The position numbers were made by a program, and so were the translations under genes. The notes beneath the pieces are model-generated. The model worked only from the letters and a program-made list of their open reading frames with translations, did no database searches and had not been told where the DNA came from. Of a stretch of DNA of 64,000 bases, positions 8,759 to 17,189 are shown one piece after another (within the stretch, counting starts at the first letter, position 1; every line of letters begins with the position of its first letter). The stretch lies in NCBI RefSeq assembly GCF_900066015.1, contig NZ_LN890655.1, positions 2,706,726 to 2,770,725 of the forward strand. The letters run 5' to 3'. The DNA comes from Candidatus Promineifilum breve. GTDB lineage: Bacteria > Chloroflexota > Anaerolineae > Promineifilales > Promineifilaceae.

Positions 8759-10486
8759 CTACGGCGCAACCGTGATGCGGTTTTGCGGGCCGGGCGGAAC
8801 CGGCGAGTGGGCCTGGAAGTAGTCCTCGAAGGCGTCGGTATCGACCTCGCCACCCAGGCGATCCGTACCGTCGCGCAGGACGTAGAAGCCGTCGCCGCCG
8901 TCGGCCAGGAAGCTATTGACCGTCACGCGATACGTGCCGGTGGGGTTAATCGCCACGCCATCGATCATGATGCTGGCGATGTCGACCTTGCTGCCGGCGG
9001 CCGCAGCCGTGCTCCACGTATAGCTGAAGCCTTCGGACACTTGCAGGATTTTCGCCGCGGCCACGTTGGGGCCGAGCCATTGCTGCTCCAGCAGGGTGTC
9101 GATCTGGTTGCCGGTCAGGGTCAACGTCACCATGCTGTTGCCGAACGGCTGGACGGTGAACATCTCGCCGTAGGTGACTTCGCCGGGCTGCTCGCTGCCG
9201 CTGATCTGGGCATAGACGAGGTCGGCGCGAATGCCACCGGGGTTCATGAAGGCCACGACCGCGTCGCCGAAGCCGGGATCATCGGTGGCTTCCAACTGGC
9301 CGTCGGCGATCACGTCGCCCAGGGCCGACTCGCCGGCCGGGTTGGCGGCGCGGGTGATGTCGGCGGTGATCGAACCGATGACGCGGTTAGCCAGCGGGGC
9401 GGCCACGGCGTTGTACTCGGCGATCAGGTTGGTCATCCAGTTGCTCTTGGGCACGTCGCGGGTGACGATCACGTTGTTGACGGTGATCGATTCGACCTCG
9501 CCGGTGTTGCGCGACATGGTCATATCGACGTCGGTGACGATGCGGCCGAAGGAGAAGGCGCTCGACACCGGGCGGCCGTCGATGATGCAGTTGTAGGGCT
9601 GGTGGGTATGACCGGTGATGAACAGGTCAACTTCATCGTCGGTGCGCTCGACGATGTCGACGATGGGGCCGGAGACGGCCGGGCAGCCGTTGTACTGGTC
9701 GATGGCCGCCGGCAAACCGCCTTCATGGATGAGCACAACGATGGTCTCGACGCCCTTCTTCTTCAGTTCCTTGATCAGGGCATTGACGGTGTCGGCCTCG
9801 TCAAGGAAATTGTAGCCGGCGATGCCGGACGGGGTGACGATGTTGGGCGTGCCTTCCAGGGTCATGCCGATGAAGGCCACCTTGACACCCGAGAAGTTCT
9901 TGATCTTGTAGGCCGGGAAGAGCGTCTTGCCGGTATTGGCGTTGACCACGTTGGCGGCCAGATATTGGAAGCGGGCGCCATTGAAGCCGTCGCCGTCGAG
10001 GCAGCCGTCAACCGGGTGGCAACCGCCGTTCTGCATACGCAGCAGTTCCTGCGTGCCTTCGTCAAACTCGTGGTTGCCCACGGCGTTGAAGTCCAGGCCG
10101 ATGCGGTTGAAGGCTTCGATGGTCGGTTCATCGTGGAACAGGGCCGAGAGCAGCGGCGTGGCGCCGATCATGTCGCCGGCCGAGACGATGACCGTCCGCG
10201 GGTTGGTGGCTTCCAGGGCCTGGATGTGGGTCGCCAGGTATTCCACGCCGCCGGCGTCGACGGTGACGTCCGGGGTGGGCGACGGATTGTCGACCAGGGT
10301 CACGCGGCCGGACGAGCCGGACGGCGGGACCAGGTTGCCGTGGAAGTCATTCACGGCCAGGATCTGGATCGTGACGCTGCGTGCCCTTTGCTGGGCCGAG
10401 GCCGGCGCAATGGCGATGGCGAGCACGAGCGCGAGCGCCAACAGCACAAACAGTGGCACAAAACGACGTATCTTCGACTGATTCAT
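8759..10486 (-). CDS. Secreted 5'-nucleotidase / UDP-sugar hydrolase
   Basis: A 575-residue exported metallophosphoesterase of the UshA/5'-nucleotidase family, expected to release phosphate from extracellular nucleotides. Signal peptide: MNQSKIRR, then FVPLFVLLALALVLAIAIA, cut near ASAQ. The N-terminal dimetal domain has VNDFHGNL, SAGDMIGATPLL, GNHEFDEG, VVLIHEGG and ITGHTHQPY. The C-terminal substrate domain (from about 350) includes NPGGIRADL and VNSFLADGGDGF. Length is typical. The ATG is preceded by GAGGAGATC. It is a single-gene unit ending at the terminator at 8648-8683. Confidence 0.92.
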   Translation of the reverse strand: MNQSKIRRFVPLFVLLALALVLAIAIAPASAQQRARSVTIQILAVNDFHGNLVPPSGSSGRVTLVDNPSPTPDVTVDAGGVEYLATHIQALEATNPRTVIVSAGDMIGATPLLSALFHDEPTIEAFNRIGLDFNAVGNHEFDEGTQELLRMQNGGCHPVDGCLDGDGFNGARFQYLAANVVNANTGKTLFPAYKIKNFSGVKVAFIGMTLEGTPNIVTPSGIAGYNFLDEADTVNALIKELKKKGVETIVVLIHEGGLPAAIDQYNGCPAVSGPIVDIVERTDDEVDLFITGHTHQPYNCIIDGRPVSSAFSFGRIVTDVDMTMSRNTGEVESITVNNVIVTRDVPKSNWMTNLIAEYNAVAAPLANRVIGSITADITRAANPAGESALGDVIADGQLEATDDPGFGDAVVAFMNPGGIRADLVYAQISGSEQPGEVTYGEMFTVQPFGNSMVTLTLTGNQIDTLLEQQWLGPNVAAAKILQVSEGFSYTWSTAAAAGSKVDIASIMIDGVAINPTGTYRVTVNSFLADGGDGFYVLRDGTDRLGGEVDTDAFEDYFQAHSPVPPGPQNRITVAP

Positions 10487-10826
10487 AAAACGATCTCCTC
10501 TGCACTGGTTAGAGAAATGGAAGGATTTTTTGCTGCCATATCACGACCGTCACGGCGACAGGGGCAATGCAATCAGTCAGCAGTATTAATTGATGGACGA
10601 TCGAGCAAGGCGCGCCGGCAGCACAAACAGCGCCCTACCTCGATCATACGGATCAAACTTACAAACCGCCTTACAGGCCGTGGAAATTCCCGCCCCATTT
10701 ATGCGTGGCCCTGGCTCCGTCTCGTAACGATCTGCGCCCAATTCTATCTTAATCGAGACCATCTTTCGTAACGATTCGGTAATCGTCTATCCATTTGCTC
10801 AGCATTCTGAGTGTCTACCCGTTGAC
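10487..10826. other. Intergenic region, no gene seen
   Basis: This 340-bp stretch between the divergent 5'-nucleotidase and small-peptide genes has no convincing reading frame or RNA fold. It must hold the minus-strand promoter of the 5'-nucleotidase, but I could not pick a good -10/-35 pair. Confidence 0.5.
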
Positions 10827-10865
10827 AGGTGCGACGCACTGCGGCTGCCGCAGTGCGTTGCACCT
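10827..10865. repeat. GGTGCGACGCACT hairpin repeat, copy 1
   Basis: An 18-bp stem with one mismatch (AGGTGCGACGCACTGCGG / CCGCAGTGCGTTGCACCT) around a 3-nt loop. The same element occurs twice before pheS (52237-52284 and 52314-52345). The right arm contains the -35 box TTGCAC of the next gene. Confidence 0.75.
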
Positions 10866-10885
10866 CAGACGAACGCGAGTACAAT
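10858..10885 (+). promoter_or_regulatory. Sigma-70-type promoter, -35 inside a repeat
   Basis: TTGCAC (10858-10863), a 16-bp spacer and TACAAT (10880-10885). The -35 hexamer is supplied by the right arm of the hairpin repeat. The promoter would drive the small membrane peptide and possibly the LLM oxidoreductase. Confidence 0.5.
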
Positions 10886-10917
10886 CCGCCCATATCCCTT
10901 TAAACGGAGTACACCCT

Positions 10918-11037
10918 ATGGATCCCGAAAACCCGCCGAGCATCATCCTGCCCATCGCCATCATGATCGCCATTTTGGCGGCCTGCGGCATCGTGCTCTT
11001 CGTCCTGCTGCTGATCGCCGGCCTCGCCGTCATCTAA
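10918..11037 (+). CDS. Small single-span membrane peptide
   Basis: A 39-residue peptide: MDPENPPSI followed by one long hydrophobic helix (ILPIAIMIAILAACGIVLFV...AVI) to the C-terminus. GGAG lies at 10906-10909, and a -35/-10 pair lies upstream, which supports a real gene despite the length. A Cys sits mid-helix. No family is recognised. The LLM oxidoreductase gene starts 54 nt downstream on the same strand. Confidence 0.55.
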   Translation: MDPENPPSIILPIAIMIAILAACGIVLFVLLLIAGLAVI

Positions 11038-11091
11038 CCCAATTCACCCCATCAGCCGCCACGGCGGCGCTCAATCGCACGGGAGCCGATC

Positions 11092-12123
11092 ATGAAGTTC
11101 GACGTCAGTTTCCTGCAACCCAAACTGGAGCAAATGCCGGCCTATGCCGCCGCGGCCGAGGCGCTGGGCTTCGATGGCTTCTGGGCGGCCGAGACCAACA
11201 GCGACCCGTTCCTCAATCTGGCCCTGGCCGCCGAGCACAGCCGGCGGATGACGCTGGGCACGGCCATCGCCGTGGCCTTTCCGCGCAGCCCGGCCATCCT
11301 GGCCTACACCGCCTGGGACTTGCAGCGCTATGCGCGCGGCCGGTTCGTGCTGGGGCTGGGGCCACAGGTGAAGGCCCACAACGTGTTGCGCTTCGGCGTC
11401 AAGTGGGAGAAGCCGGTCAAGAAGATGCGCGAGACCATCGAGGCCATCCGCGCTTTCTGGCACTGCTGGCAGACGGGCGCGCCGCTGGACTACGCCGGCG
11501 AGTTCTTCAAGTTGGCCCTGATGACCCCCTTCTTCAACCCCGGCCCCATCGACTACCCGCCGCCGCCGATCTACATCGCCGCCGTCAATGAGCAGATGTT
11601 GCGACTGGCCGGGTCGCATTGCGAGGGCGTCCACATCCACGCCCTGCACACTGCCCGCTATCTGCGCGAGGTGGCCCTGCCGGAGATCGGGGAAGGGCTG
11701 GCCCGCGCCGGCCGGACGCGGGCCGAGTTCGCCGTCAATACGTCGGTCTTTGTCATCCCCACCGACGACCCGGCCGAGGCGCGGGCGGCCGAAGCCCACG
11801 TGCGGCAGCAGCTTTCCTTCTACATGAGCACCCCGGCCTACAAGTCGGTGCTGGCGCTGCACGGCTGGGAAGGCGTGGCCGACGAGTTGGGCCAGTTGGC
11901 CCGCGGCGGTCAGTGGGACGAGATGGGCCGGCTCATCAGCGATGAGATACTCGACACCTTCGCCGTCACCGGCCGCTGGGCCGAGTTGCCGGGCCTCATC
12001 CGCGCCCGCTATGGCGACCTGCTCGACCGCGTGGGCTACTATCTGCCCTTTGAGCCGGGCGCGAACGACGCCGGCTGGGCTGCGTCCATCGCCGGGTTCA
12101 GGGAAGAGGAAACCACAGATTGA
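11092..12123 (+). CDS. F420-dependent LLM-class oxidoreductase (TIGR03617-like)
   Basis: A 343-residue luciferase-like TIM-barrel enzyme. The start MKFDVSFLQPKLEQ, EALGFDGFWAAETNSDPFL, GTAIAVAFPRSPAILAY, FVLGLGPQVKAHN and PPPIYIAAVNEQMLRLAG fit the F420-dependent branch related to TIGR03617. Substrate unknown; F420 use is inferred from the subfamily. GGGAG precedes the ATG. The last residues (EEETTD) and the stop codon lie in a CCACAGATT repeat (12109-12213), so the natural C-terminus was probably altered by repeat insertion. Confidence 0.85.
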   Translation: MKFDVSFLQPKLEQMPAYAAAAEALGFDGFWAAETNSDPFLNLALAAEHSRRMTLGTAIAVAFPRSPAILAYTAWDLQRYARGRFVLGLGPQVKAHNVLRFGVKWEKPVKKMRETIEAIRAFWHCWQTGAPLDYAGEFFKLALMTPFFNPGPIDYPPPPIYIAAVNEQMLRLAGSHCEGVHIHALHTARYLREVALPEIGEGLARAGRTRAEFAVNTSVFVIPTDDPAEARAAEAHVRQQLSFYMSTPAYKSVLALHGWEGVADELGQLARGGQWDEMGRLISDEILDTFAVTGRWAELPGLIRARYGDLLDRVGYYLPFEPGANDAGWAASIAGFREEETTD

Positions 12124-12213
12124 GGCAGTGGGTAGTGGTCAGTGGTCAGTGGTCAGCCGCTATACTGACCACTGACCACTGACCACTGACCACTATCTTA
12201 AATCTGTGGTTTC
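12109..12213. repeat. Nested palindromic repeat (CCACAGATT outer, GGTCAGT inner)
   Basis: Outer arms GAAACCACAGATT (12109-12121) and AATCTGTGGTTTC (12201-12213) enclose a second inverted repeat made of tandem AGTGGTC units on the left and GACCACT units on the right. The same two-layer plan occurs at 56072-56195. The left arm contains the stop codon of the LLM gene. Confidence 0.85.
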
Positions 12214-12231
12214 TCCTCCAGGAGAAAATCA

Positions 12232-13389
12232 ATGTTCTCGTATTTCACCGCCGAACACGACGCCTTTCGCCGCACGGTGCGCCGGTTTGTGGAGACGGAG
12301 ATTAACCCCCACGTCGAAGAGTGGGAGGCGGCGCGCCTCTGGCCGGCCCACGAGTTGCTCAAGAAGATGGGCGATCTGGGCCTGCTGGGCCTGGGCTACC
12401 CGGAGGAATACGGCGGCGGCGGTGTGGATTACTGGTACAACACCGTCTTGCTGGAGGAGTTGGGCCGGGCCGATTGCGCCGCCGTGCCCATGGGCATTGC
12501 CGTCCACACCGACATGGCGACGCCCGCCCTGGCCGAGTTCGGTAGCGACGAACTGAAGCGCCGCTTTCTGGCCCCGGCCATCGCCGGCGACATGGTGGCG
12601 GCCATCGGCGTCAGCGAACCCGACGCCGGCTCCGACGTGGCCGCCATCCGCACCCGCGCCACGGCCGACGGCGACGATTACGTCATCAACGGGGCCAAGA
12701 TGTGGATCACCAACGGCGCGCAGGCCGATTTCGTCACCCTGCTGGTTCGCACCGGCGGCGAGCGCGGCTTTCGCGGCATGTCGCTCATCGTCGTGCCCAC
12801 CGCTACGCCCGGCTTCCACGTCAGCCGCACGCTGGAGAAGATGGGCAACCACGCCAGCGATACGGCCATCCTGACCTTCGAGGACGTGCGCGTGCCCCAG
12901 GCCAACCGCATCGGCGCGGAAGGCATGGGCTTTATCCTGCAAATGAAGCAGTTCCAGAAGGAGCGGCTGGCCGGGTCGCTGATGAGCACGGTGGGGATGG
13001 AGAAGATGATCCGGCTGACCATCGACTACACCCGCGGCCGGCAGGCGTTCGGGCGGCCGCTCATCGATAACCAGTGGATCCACTTCCGGCTGGCCGAACT
13101 GCTGACCGAGGTCGAGGCGTTGCGCCAGTTGAACTACCACTGCGTCCGGCTGCTCATCGCCGGCGAGGACCTGACCAAAGAGGTGTCGATGGCTAAGCTG
13201 AAGGCCGGGCGGTTGGCTCGCGAGGTGGCCGACACTTGCGTGCAATTCCACGGCGGCATGGGCTACGTCGAGGAGTACCCGATGGCCCGCTACTTCCGCG
13301 ACGCCCGGCTGCTGTCCATCGGCGGCGGCGCGGACGAGATCATGTTGGGCATTATTGCCAAGTATGAGAATATATTACCCAAAGGATGA
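12232..13389 (+). CDS. Acyl-CoA dehydrogenase
   Basis: A 385-residue FAD enzyme that should oxidise an acyl-CoA to a 2-enoyl-CoA. N-terminal helices, then the beta domain with AAIGVSEPDAGSDVAAIRT and KMWITNGAQADFVTLL, then the C-terminal helical domain with YTRGRQAFGRPLIDNQ and FHGGMGYVEEYPMARYFRDA. The segment at the usual short-chain catalytic Glu reads LSIGGGADEIM, so that Glu is absent, as in isovaleryl/long-chain types; the alternative position before AFG is Gln. The catalytic base is therefore unclear. RBS CAGGAGAA. Context (acyl-CoA carboxylase genes nearby) suggests branched-chain acyl-CoA breakdown. Confidence 0.9.
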   Translation: MFSYFTAEHDAFRRTVRRFVETEINPHVEEWEAARLWPAHELLKKMGDLGLLGLGYPEEYGGGGVDYWYNTVLLEELGRADCAAVPMGIAVHTDMATPALAEFGSDELKRRFLAPAIAGDMVAAIGVSEPDAGSDVAAIRTRATADGDDYVINGAKMWITNGAQADFVTLLVRTGGERGFRGMSLIVVPTATPGFHVSRTLEKMGNHASDTAILTFEDVRVPQANRIGAEGMGFILQMKQFQKERLAGSLMSTVGMEKMIRLTIDYTRGRQAFGRPLIDNQWIHFRLAELLTEVEALRQLNYHCVRLLIAGEDLTKEVSMAKLKAGRLAREVADTCVQFHGGMGYVEEYPMARYFRDARLLSIGGGADEIMLGIIAKYENILPKG

Positions 13390-13401
13390 AGTATGAGTTA
13401 T

Positions 13402-13500
13402 GCAGGGGAGCAGGGGGGCGGGGGAGCAGGGGAGAATTATTGAGTGACGAATGGCGACAGACCGCAGACGACTGACTACTGACCTATTGACCTGCTGAAT
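13402..13500. repeat. GCAGGGGAGCAGGGG repeat and remnants
   Basis: A single arm of the GGGGAGCAGG repeat (13402-13434), followed by a degenerate patch with GACTGACTACTGACCTATTGA-like units. The latter resembles the inner GGTCAGT family. It fills the gap between the dehydrogenase and the kinase genes. Confidence 0.5.
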
Positions 13501-13537
13501 ACTGACATACAGATCAACTCCCCCAAGGAGATAACCT

Positions 13538-14488
13538 ATGACAATCCGCATCGCCCGTTCCTTTATCGCCGCCGAGTCCGTGGCCGAGATTGTGGCCGCG
13601 GAGTACGATTGCCCGCCGCCGGTGTCGGCCAAGCTGTTTTCCAAGCTGCTGCGCACGCAGGACAACGACCACTACCTGGTGACGGCGGGCGACGGCGCGC
13701 AATACGCCTTTCGCATGTACCAGCAGGGCGACCGCTTCCGCCGGGTGGAGTCGGATTACCTGTATGAGATGGACTGGCTCAACTTCCTGCGGGAGCGCGA
13801 ACTGCCCGTCTCCTACCCCATCACGCGGCGCGACGGCGGGACGATCGGCCACCTGGACGCGCCGGAAGGCTTACGTTATTACGCCATGTTCTCGCTGGCC
13901 CACGGCGATCCGCTGTCGCTGAAGGACCCGGAGCAGCTTTACACGATGGGCGAGATGATGGCCCGCATCCACGTCGTCTCCGACGGCTTCACCTCGCCCC
14001 ACGCCCGCAAGCCCATCGATTTGGCCTATCTGCTCGACCGGCCGCTGGAGCGCATCCGCCGCCTGTGGGTCGATGACCGCATCGGCGAACTCGATCTGGT
14101 GCTGACCGCGGCCGAGGAAGCCCGCGACGAACTGGCCGGGCTGGTGGAGCAGTTCCCGGCCGATGGCTGGGGGCCAATCGGCGGCGACTTCCATCACAGC
14201 AGCGTCTACTTCGACGAGGTCAACCGGCCGACGTTCTTCAACTTCGACCTGTGCGGGCCGGGCTGGCGGGCCTACGACATCGCCGCCTTCCTGTCCAACG
14301 CCAATCTGATGCACGCCCCGGCCGAGCGGGCTGAGGCGTTCTTCGCCGGCTACTTCGCCGTCCGCCAGCTGAATGACGCCGAACACGCCGCCATCGCCCC
14401 ATTCCTGACCATTCGCCGCGTGTGGCTCATGGGCGCGTTCGCGCGCGAGGATGGGTTGGTGGGGCATACGTTTATGGGGTCTATCTAA
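13538..14488 (+). CDS. APH-like phosphotransferase/kinase
   Basis: A 316-residue protein of the aminoglycoside phosphotransferase/choline kinase fold (also homoserine-kinase-like). Visible: N-lobe YAFRMYQQG with HYLVTAG, hinge YYAMFSLAHGDPL, the catalytic loop IGGDFHHSSVYFDE in place of the common GDLHPGNV, and the Mg-binding FFNFDLCGPGWRAYDIAAF. The catalytic Asp is kept but the usual Asn is Ser. Substrate unknown. Preceded by CCCCAAGGAGATAACCT, a good RBS. Confidence 0.82.
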   Translation: MTIRIARSFIAAESVAEIVAAEYDCPPPVSAKLFSKLLRTQDNDHYLVTAGDGAQYAFRMYQQGDRFRRVESDYLYEMDWLNFLRERELPVSYPITRRDGGTIGHLDAPEGLRYYAMFSLAHGDPLSLKDPEQLYTMGEMMARIHVVSDGFTSPHARKPIDLAYLLDRPLERIRRLWVDDRIGELDLVLTAAEEARDELAGLVEQFPADGWGPIGGDFHHSSVYFDEVNRPTFFNFDLCGPGWRAYDIAAFLSNANLMHAPAERAEAFFAGYFAVRQLNDAEHAAIAPFLTIRRVWLMGAFAREDGLVGHTFMGSI

Positions 14489-14504
14489 ACGCCTTTGGTT
14501 GACG

Positions 14505-14510
14505 TATAAT
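14505..14510 (+). promoter_or_regulatory. -10 box of the DUF433 gene, probable leaderless promoter
   Basis: TATAAT ends 7 nt before the ATG at 14518. An ATG at 14509 overlaps the box and so cannot be used if this promoter is real. No -35 or Shine-Dalgarno sequence is visible. Confidence 0.5.
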
Positions 14511-14517
14511 GGGTGAC

Positions 14518-14847
14518 ATGATGGAACTGACGGCGACGATGGCAATTCCTTTGGCAGCCTCGGAAGAAGGCGTGATACGTGTGGCCGGCACGCGCGTTCG
14601 CCTGGATACCGTCGTCTACGCCTTCAACGAGGGCTATACAGCCGAGGAAATTGTCACCCAATACCCGGCCCTGGACTTGACCGACGTCTATGCGGTGATT
14701 GCCTATTATCTGGGCCATCGAGCAACCATAGACGACTACGTGGCCGAACGAGCGGAAAAAGCGGCAGCCCTTAGACACGGAATCGAAACCAAGCCGGAGT
14801 ATCAGGCTTTCCGGCAACAATTATTGCAACGACGCGCTTCCCTATAA
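14518..14847 (+). CDS. DUF433 protein, probable antitoxin
   Basis: A 109-residue protein with the DUF433 helix-turn-helix pattern: GVIRVAGTRVRLDTVVYAFNEGYTAEEIV and LDLTDVYAVIAYYLGHR. DUF433 genes commonly precede DUF5615 PIN-like genes, as here, and the pair is widely regarded as a putative toxin-antitoxin module. The start at 14518 is preferred over 14509 because TATAAT ends at 14510. Confidence 0.8.
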   Translation: MMELTATMAIPLAASEEGVIRVAGTRVRLDTVVYAFNEGYTAEEIVTQYPALDLTDVYAVIAYYLGHRATIDDYVAERAEKAAALRHGIETKPEYQAFRQQLLQRRASL

Positions 14848-14876
14848 ACCCGTTAAGTGAATTCCACCCTGCCGGC

Positions 14877-15227
14877 ATGATCGCCTTCTTGGCCGATGAG
14901 GATTTCAATAACCGCATCGTGCGCGGTTTGTTGCGCCGGCAGCCAGACATCGACATCGTCCGTGTTCAGGATATCGAACTTGCCGGCGCGCCAGACGCAG
15001 CTATCCTGGAGTGGGCTGCTCAAAATGGCCGTGTGCTTTTGACTCACGACGTGAGCACGCTCACCCATTTCGCCCAGGAACGTATGCGAGCCGGTGAACG
15101 GATGGCCGGTGTGATCGAAGTCCCCCAATCCGCACCCATCGGCCAAATCATCGAAGACCTCCTCCTTATTGCTGCCATCAGCACCCCCGAAGAATACGAA
15201 GATCGAATTGACTATCTACCACTTTGA
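14877..15227 (+). CDS. DUF5615 PIN-like protein, probable toxin
   Basis: A 116-residue protein: MIAFLADEDFNNRIVRGLLRR with the first acidic pair, then VLLTHDVSTLTHFA with the second Asp, matching the DUF5615 subgroup of PIN-like nucleases. Substrate unproven; RNA is likely by family. It follows the DUF433 gene after 29 nt. Its 3' end overlaps the start region of the biotin carboxylase gene. Confidence 0.8.
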   Translation: MIAFLADEDFNNRIVRGLLRRQPDIDIVRVQDIELAGAPDAAILEWAAQNGRVLLTHDVSTLTHFAQERMRAGERMAGVIEVPQSAPIGQIIEDLLLIAAISTPEEYEDRIDYLPL

Positions 15228-17169
15228 GACCATCCTCGTCGCCAATCGAGGTGAGATCGCCCGCCGCGTCATCCGCGCCTGCCGCCGCCTGGGCATTCGC
15301 GCCGTGGCCGTCTATTCCGATGCCGATGCGCGAAGCATCCATGTAACCGAGGCCGACGCCGCCTTTCGCCTCGGCCCGGCTCCGGCGGCCGAGTCCTATC
15401 TCAACATTCCCGCCATCCTGGAAGCCGCCCGCCTGGCCGGGGCCGAGGCCATCCATCCCGGCTACGGCTTCCTGGCCGAGAATGCCGGCTTCGCCCGCGC
15501 CTGCGCGGCGGCCGGACTGGTCTTCATCGGCCCGTCGCCGGAGGCCATCGCCGCCATGGGCGACAAGCGCGCCGCCCGCGCCCTGGCCCAGCGCCTGGGC
15601 GTGCCCGTCGTCCCCGGCTATGACGGCGCGGAGCAGAGCGAGGCCGCCTTTGTCCAAGCCGCCGCGCGCATCGGCTACCCGATCATGGTCAAGGCCGCGG
15701 CCGGCGGCGGCGGCAAGGGGATGCGCCTCGTGGACGACCCGGCGGCCTTGTCCGAGGCGTTGGCCGGGGCGCGGCGCGAGGCCGAATCGGCCTTCGGCGC
15801 GGGCGATTTGCTGCTGGAGCGCGCCCTGTCGCGCCCGCGCCACGTCGAGGTGCAAGTACTGGGCGACGCCCACGGCAATCTCATCCACCTGGGCGAGCGC
15901 GATTGCTCCATCCAGCGCCGCCACCAGAAGGTGATCGAGGAGTCGCCCGCGCCGGGCCTGCCGGACGAATTGCGGGCGGCGCTGGGCGCGGCGGCGGTGA
16001 CACTGGCCGAGGCCATCGGCTACAGCGGCGCGGGCACGGTCGAGTTTCTGGTGGCCGACGGCCGCTATTACTTCCTGGAGATGAACACCCGCCTGCAGGT
16101 GGAGCATCCGGTGACGGAGTTGGTCAGCGGCATTGACCTCGTGGAGTGGCAGCTCCGGGTGGCCGCGGGCCAGGCGCTGCCCTGGACGCAGGCCGAGAAC
16201 CGACCGCGCGGCCACGCCATCGAGGCCCGGCTCTATGCCGAGGACGCCGCCGATGCGTTTCGGCCGTCCACCGGCACGGTGTTGCTGTGGCGGCCGGCGG
16301 CGGGCGAAGGGCTGCGCGTCGATGACGGCATCGGCGACGGCGACGAAGTGACGGCCTACTATGATCCCCTGCTGGCGAAGATCATCGCCCACGGCGCGAC
16401 GCGGGCCGAGGCCATCGGCCGCCTGCGCCGCGCGCTGGAACAGACCACGCTGCTCGGCCTGACGACCAATCTGCCGCTCTTGCGCGACGTACTCGGCCGC
16501 CCGGCCTTCGCCGCCGGGGAGTTGAGCACCTCGTTCCTTGCCGACCACGCCGCCGACCTCGACCCCACGGGCGAGGCCACGGCCCCGGCGCTCATGGCCG
16601 TCGCCCTGGCCCGCTATCAACTCGACGCCGCCGGCGGGCCGGGCTATTGGCGCAACAACCCCGGCCAACCGGCCCCCTATGGCTTTAGGGTGGGCGGGCA
16701 GGATTGCGAAATCCGTCTGTGGCCCCAGCGCCGCGCGGCGGGCGCGTTCACCATCCAGCTACCCGGCGGCGAGCCGCGTGACGTGGTGCTGAACGGCCAC
16801 GATGGCCCGGACATGACCTTGACCGTGGACGGCCGGCAGTGGCGGCTGGCGCTGGCCCGGTCGGGCGCGACGTGGTGGGTTCAGGCCGGGGTGGAGGCGA
16901 TGCGCATCGAAGCGTTGCCGCTGTTGCCGGAGCCGCAACGGGCGGGCGGCGGCGGTTCGTTGCGCGCGCCGCTGCCCGGCCGCGTGTTGGCCGTGCTGGT
17001 GCAGCCGGGCGAGACAGTCGCCGAGGGCCAGCCGCTGATGAAACTAGAAGCGATGAAGATGGAGCACACCATCCGCAGCGCGGCCGAGGGCATCGTGGAA
17101 GCCGTCTACTTCGCCGTGGGCGATCAGGTGGCGGCCGATGCGCTGCTACTGCGCCTCGGCGAGGGCTGA
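15208..17169 (+). CDS. Acyl-CoA carboxylase alpha subunit (biotin carboxylase-BCCP)
   Basis: A protein of about 653 residues: biotin carboxylase (about 1-445) plus C-terminal biotinyl domain. Motifs: FETILVANRGEIARRVIRA, HPGYGFLAENA, glycine loop KAAAGGGGKGMR, GERDCSIQRRHQKVIEE, EMNTRLQVEHPVTE, and the biotinylation site LEAMKMEH near the end (about nt 17045-17065). It resembles propionyl-, methylcrotonyl- or geranyl-CoA carboxylase alpha. The start is uncertain: a TTG at 15208 (LTIYHFETILV) is used, a TTG at 15169 is possible, and no ATG is available before the conserved core. It overlaps the DUF5615 gene. Confidence 0.9.
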   Translation: MTIYHFETILVANRGEIARRVIRACRRLGIRAVAVYSDADARSIHVTEADAAFRLGPAPAAESYLNIPAILEAARLAGAEAIHPGYGFLAENAGFARACAAAGLVFIGPSPEAIAAMGDKRAARALAQRLGVPVVPGYDGAEQSEAAFVQAAARIGYPIMVKAAAGGGGKGMRLVDDPAALSEALAGARREAESAFGAGDLLLERALSRPRHVEVQVLGDAHGNLIHLGERDCSIQRRHQKVIEESPAPGLPDELRAALGAAAVTLAEAIGYSGAGTVEFLVADGRYYFLEMNTRLQVEHPVTELVSGIDLVEWQLRVAAGQALPWTQAENRPRGHAIEARLYAEDAADAFRPSTGTVLLWRPAAGEGLRVDDGIGDGDEVTAYYDPLLAKIIAHGATRAEAIGRLRRALEQTTLLGLTTNLPLLRDVLGRPAFAAGELSTSFLADHAADLDPTGEATAPALMAVALARYQLDAAGGPGYWRNNPGQPAPYGFRVGGQDCEIRLWPQRRAAGAFTIQLPGGEPRDVVLNGHDGPDMTLTVDGRQWRLALARSGATWWVQAGVEAMRIEALPLLPEPQRAGGGGSLRAPLPGRVLAVLVQPGETVAEGQPLMKLEAMKMEHTIRSAAEGIVEAVYFAVGDQVAADALLLRLGEG

Positions 17170-17189
17170 CGGCCACCGACCGGCCGGAT

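Noticed and set aside
8783-10771. A 662-codon open frame opposite the 5'-nucleotidase gene
   Set aside because: Mirror frame of a GC-rich gene; Gly/Val/Asp/Arg/His-rich product with no domain, while the minus strand encodes a full enzyme with a signal peptide.
10822-10827. TTGACA as the -35 of the small peptide promoter
   Set aside because: No -10 at 16-18 bp; the TTGCAC at 10858 has correct spacing to TACAAT.
15178-16668. A 496-codon open frame opposite the biotin carboxylase-BCCP gene
   Set aside because: Antisense shadow; no start signal or domain.
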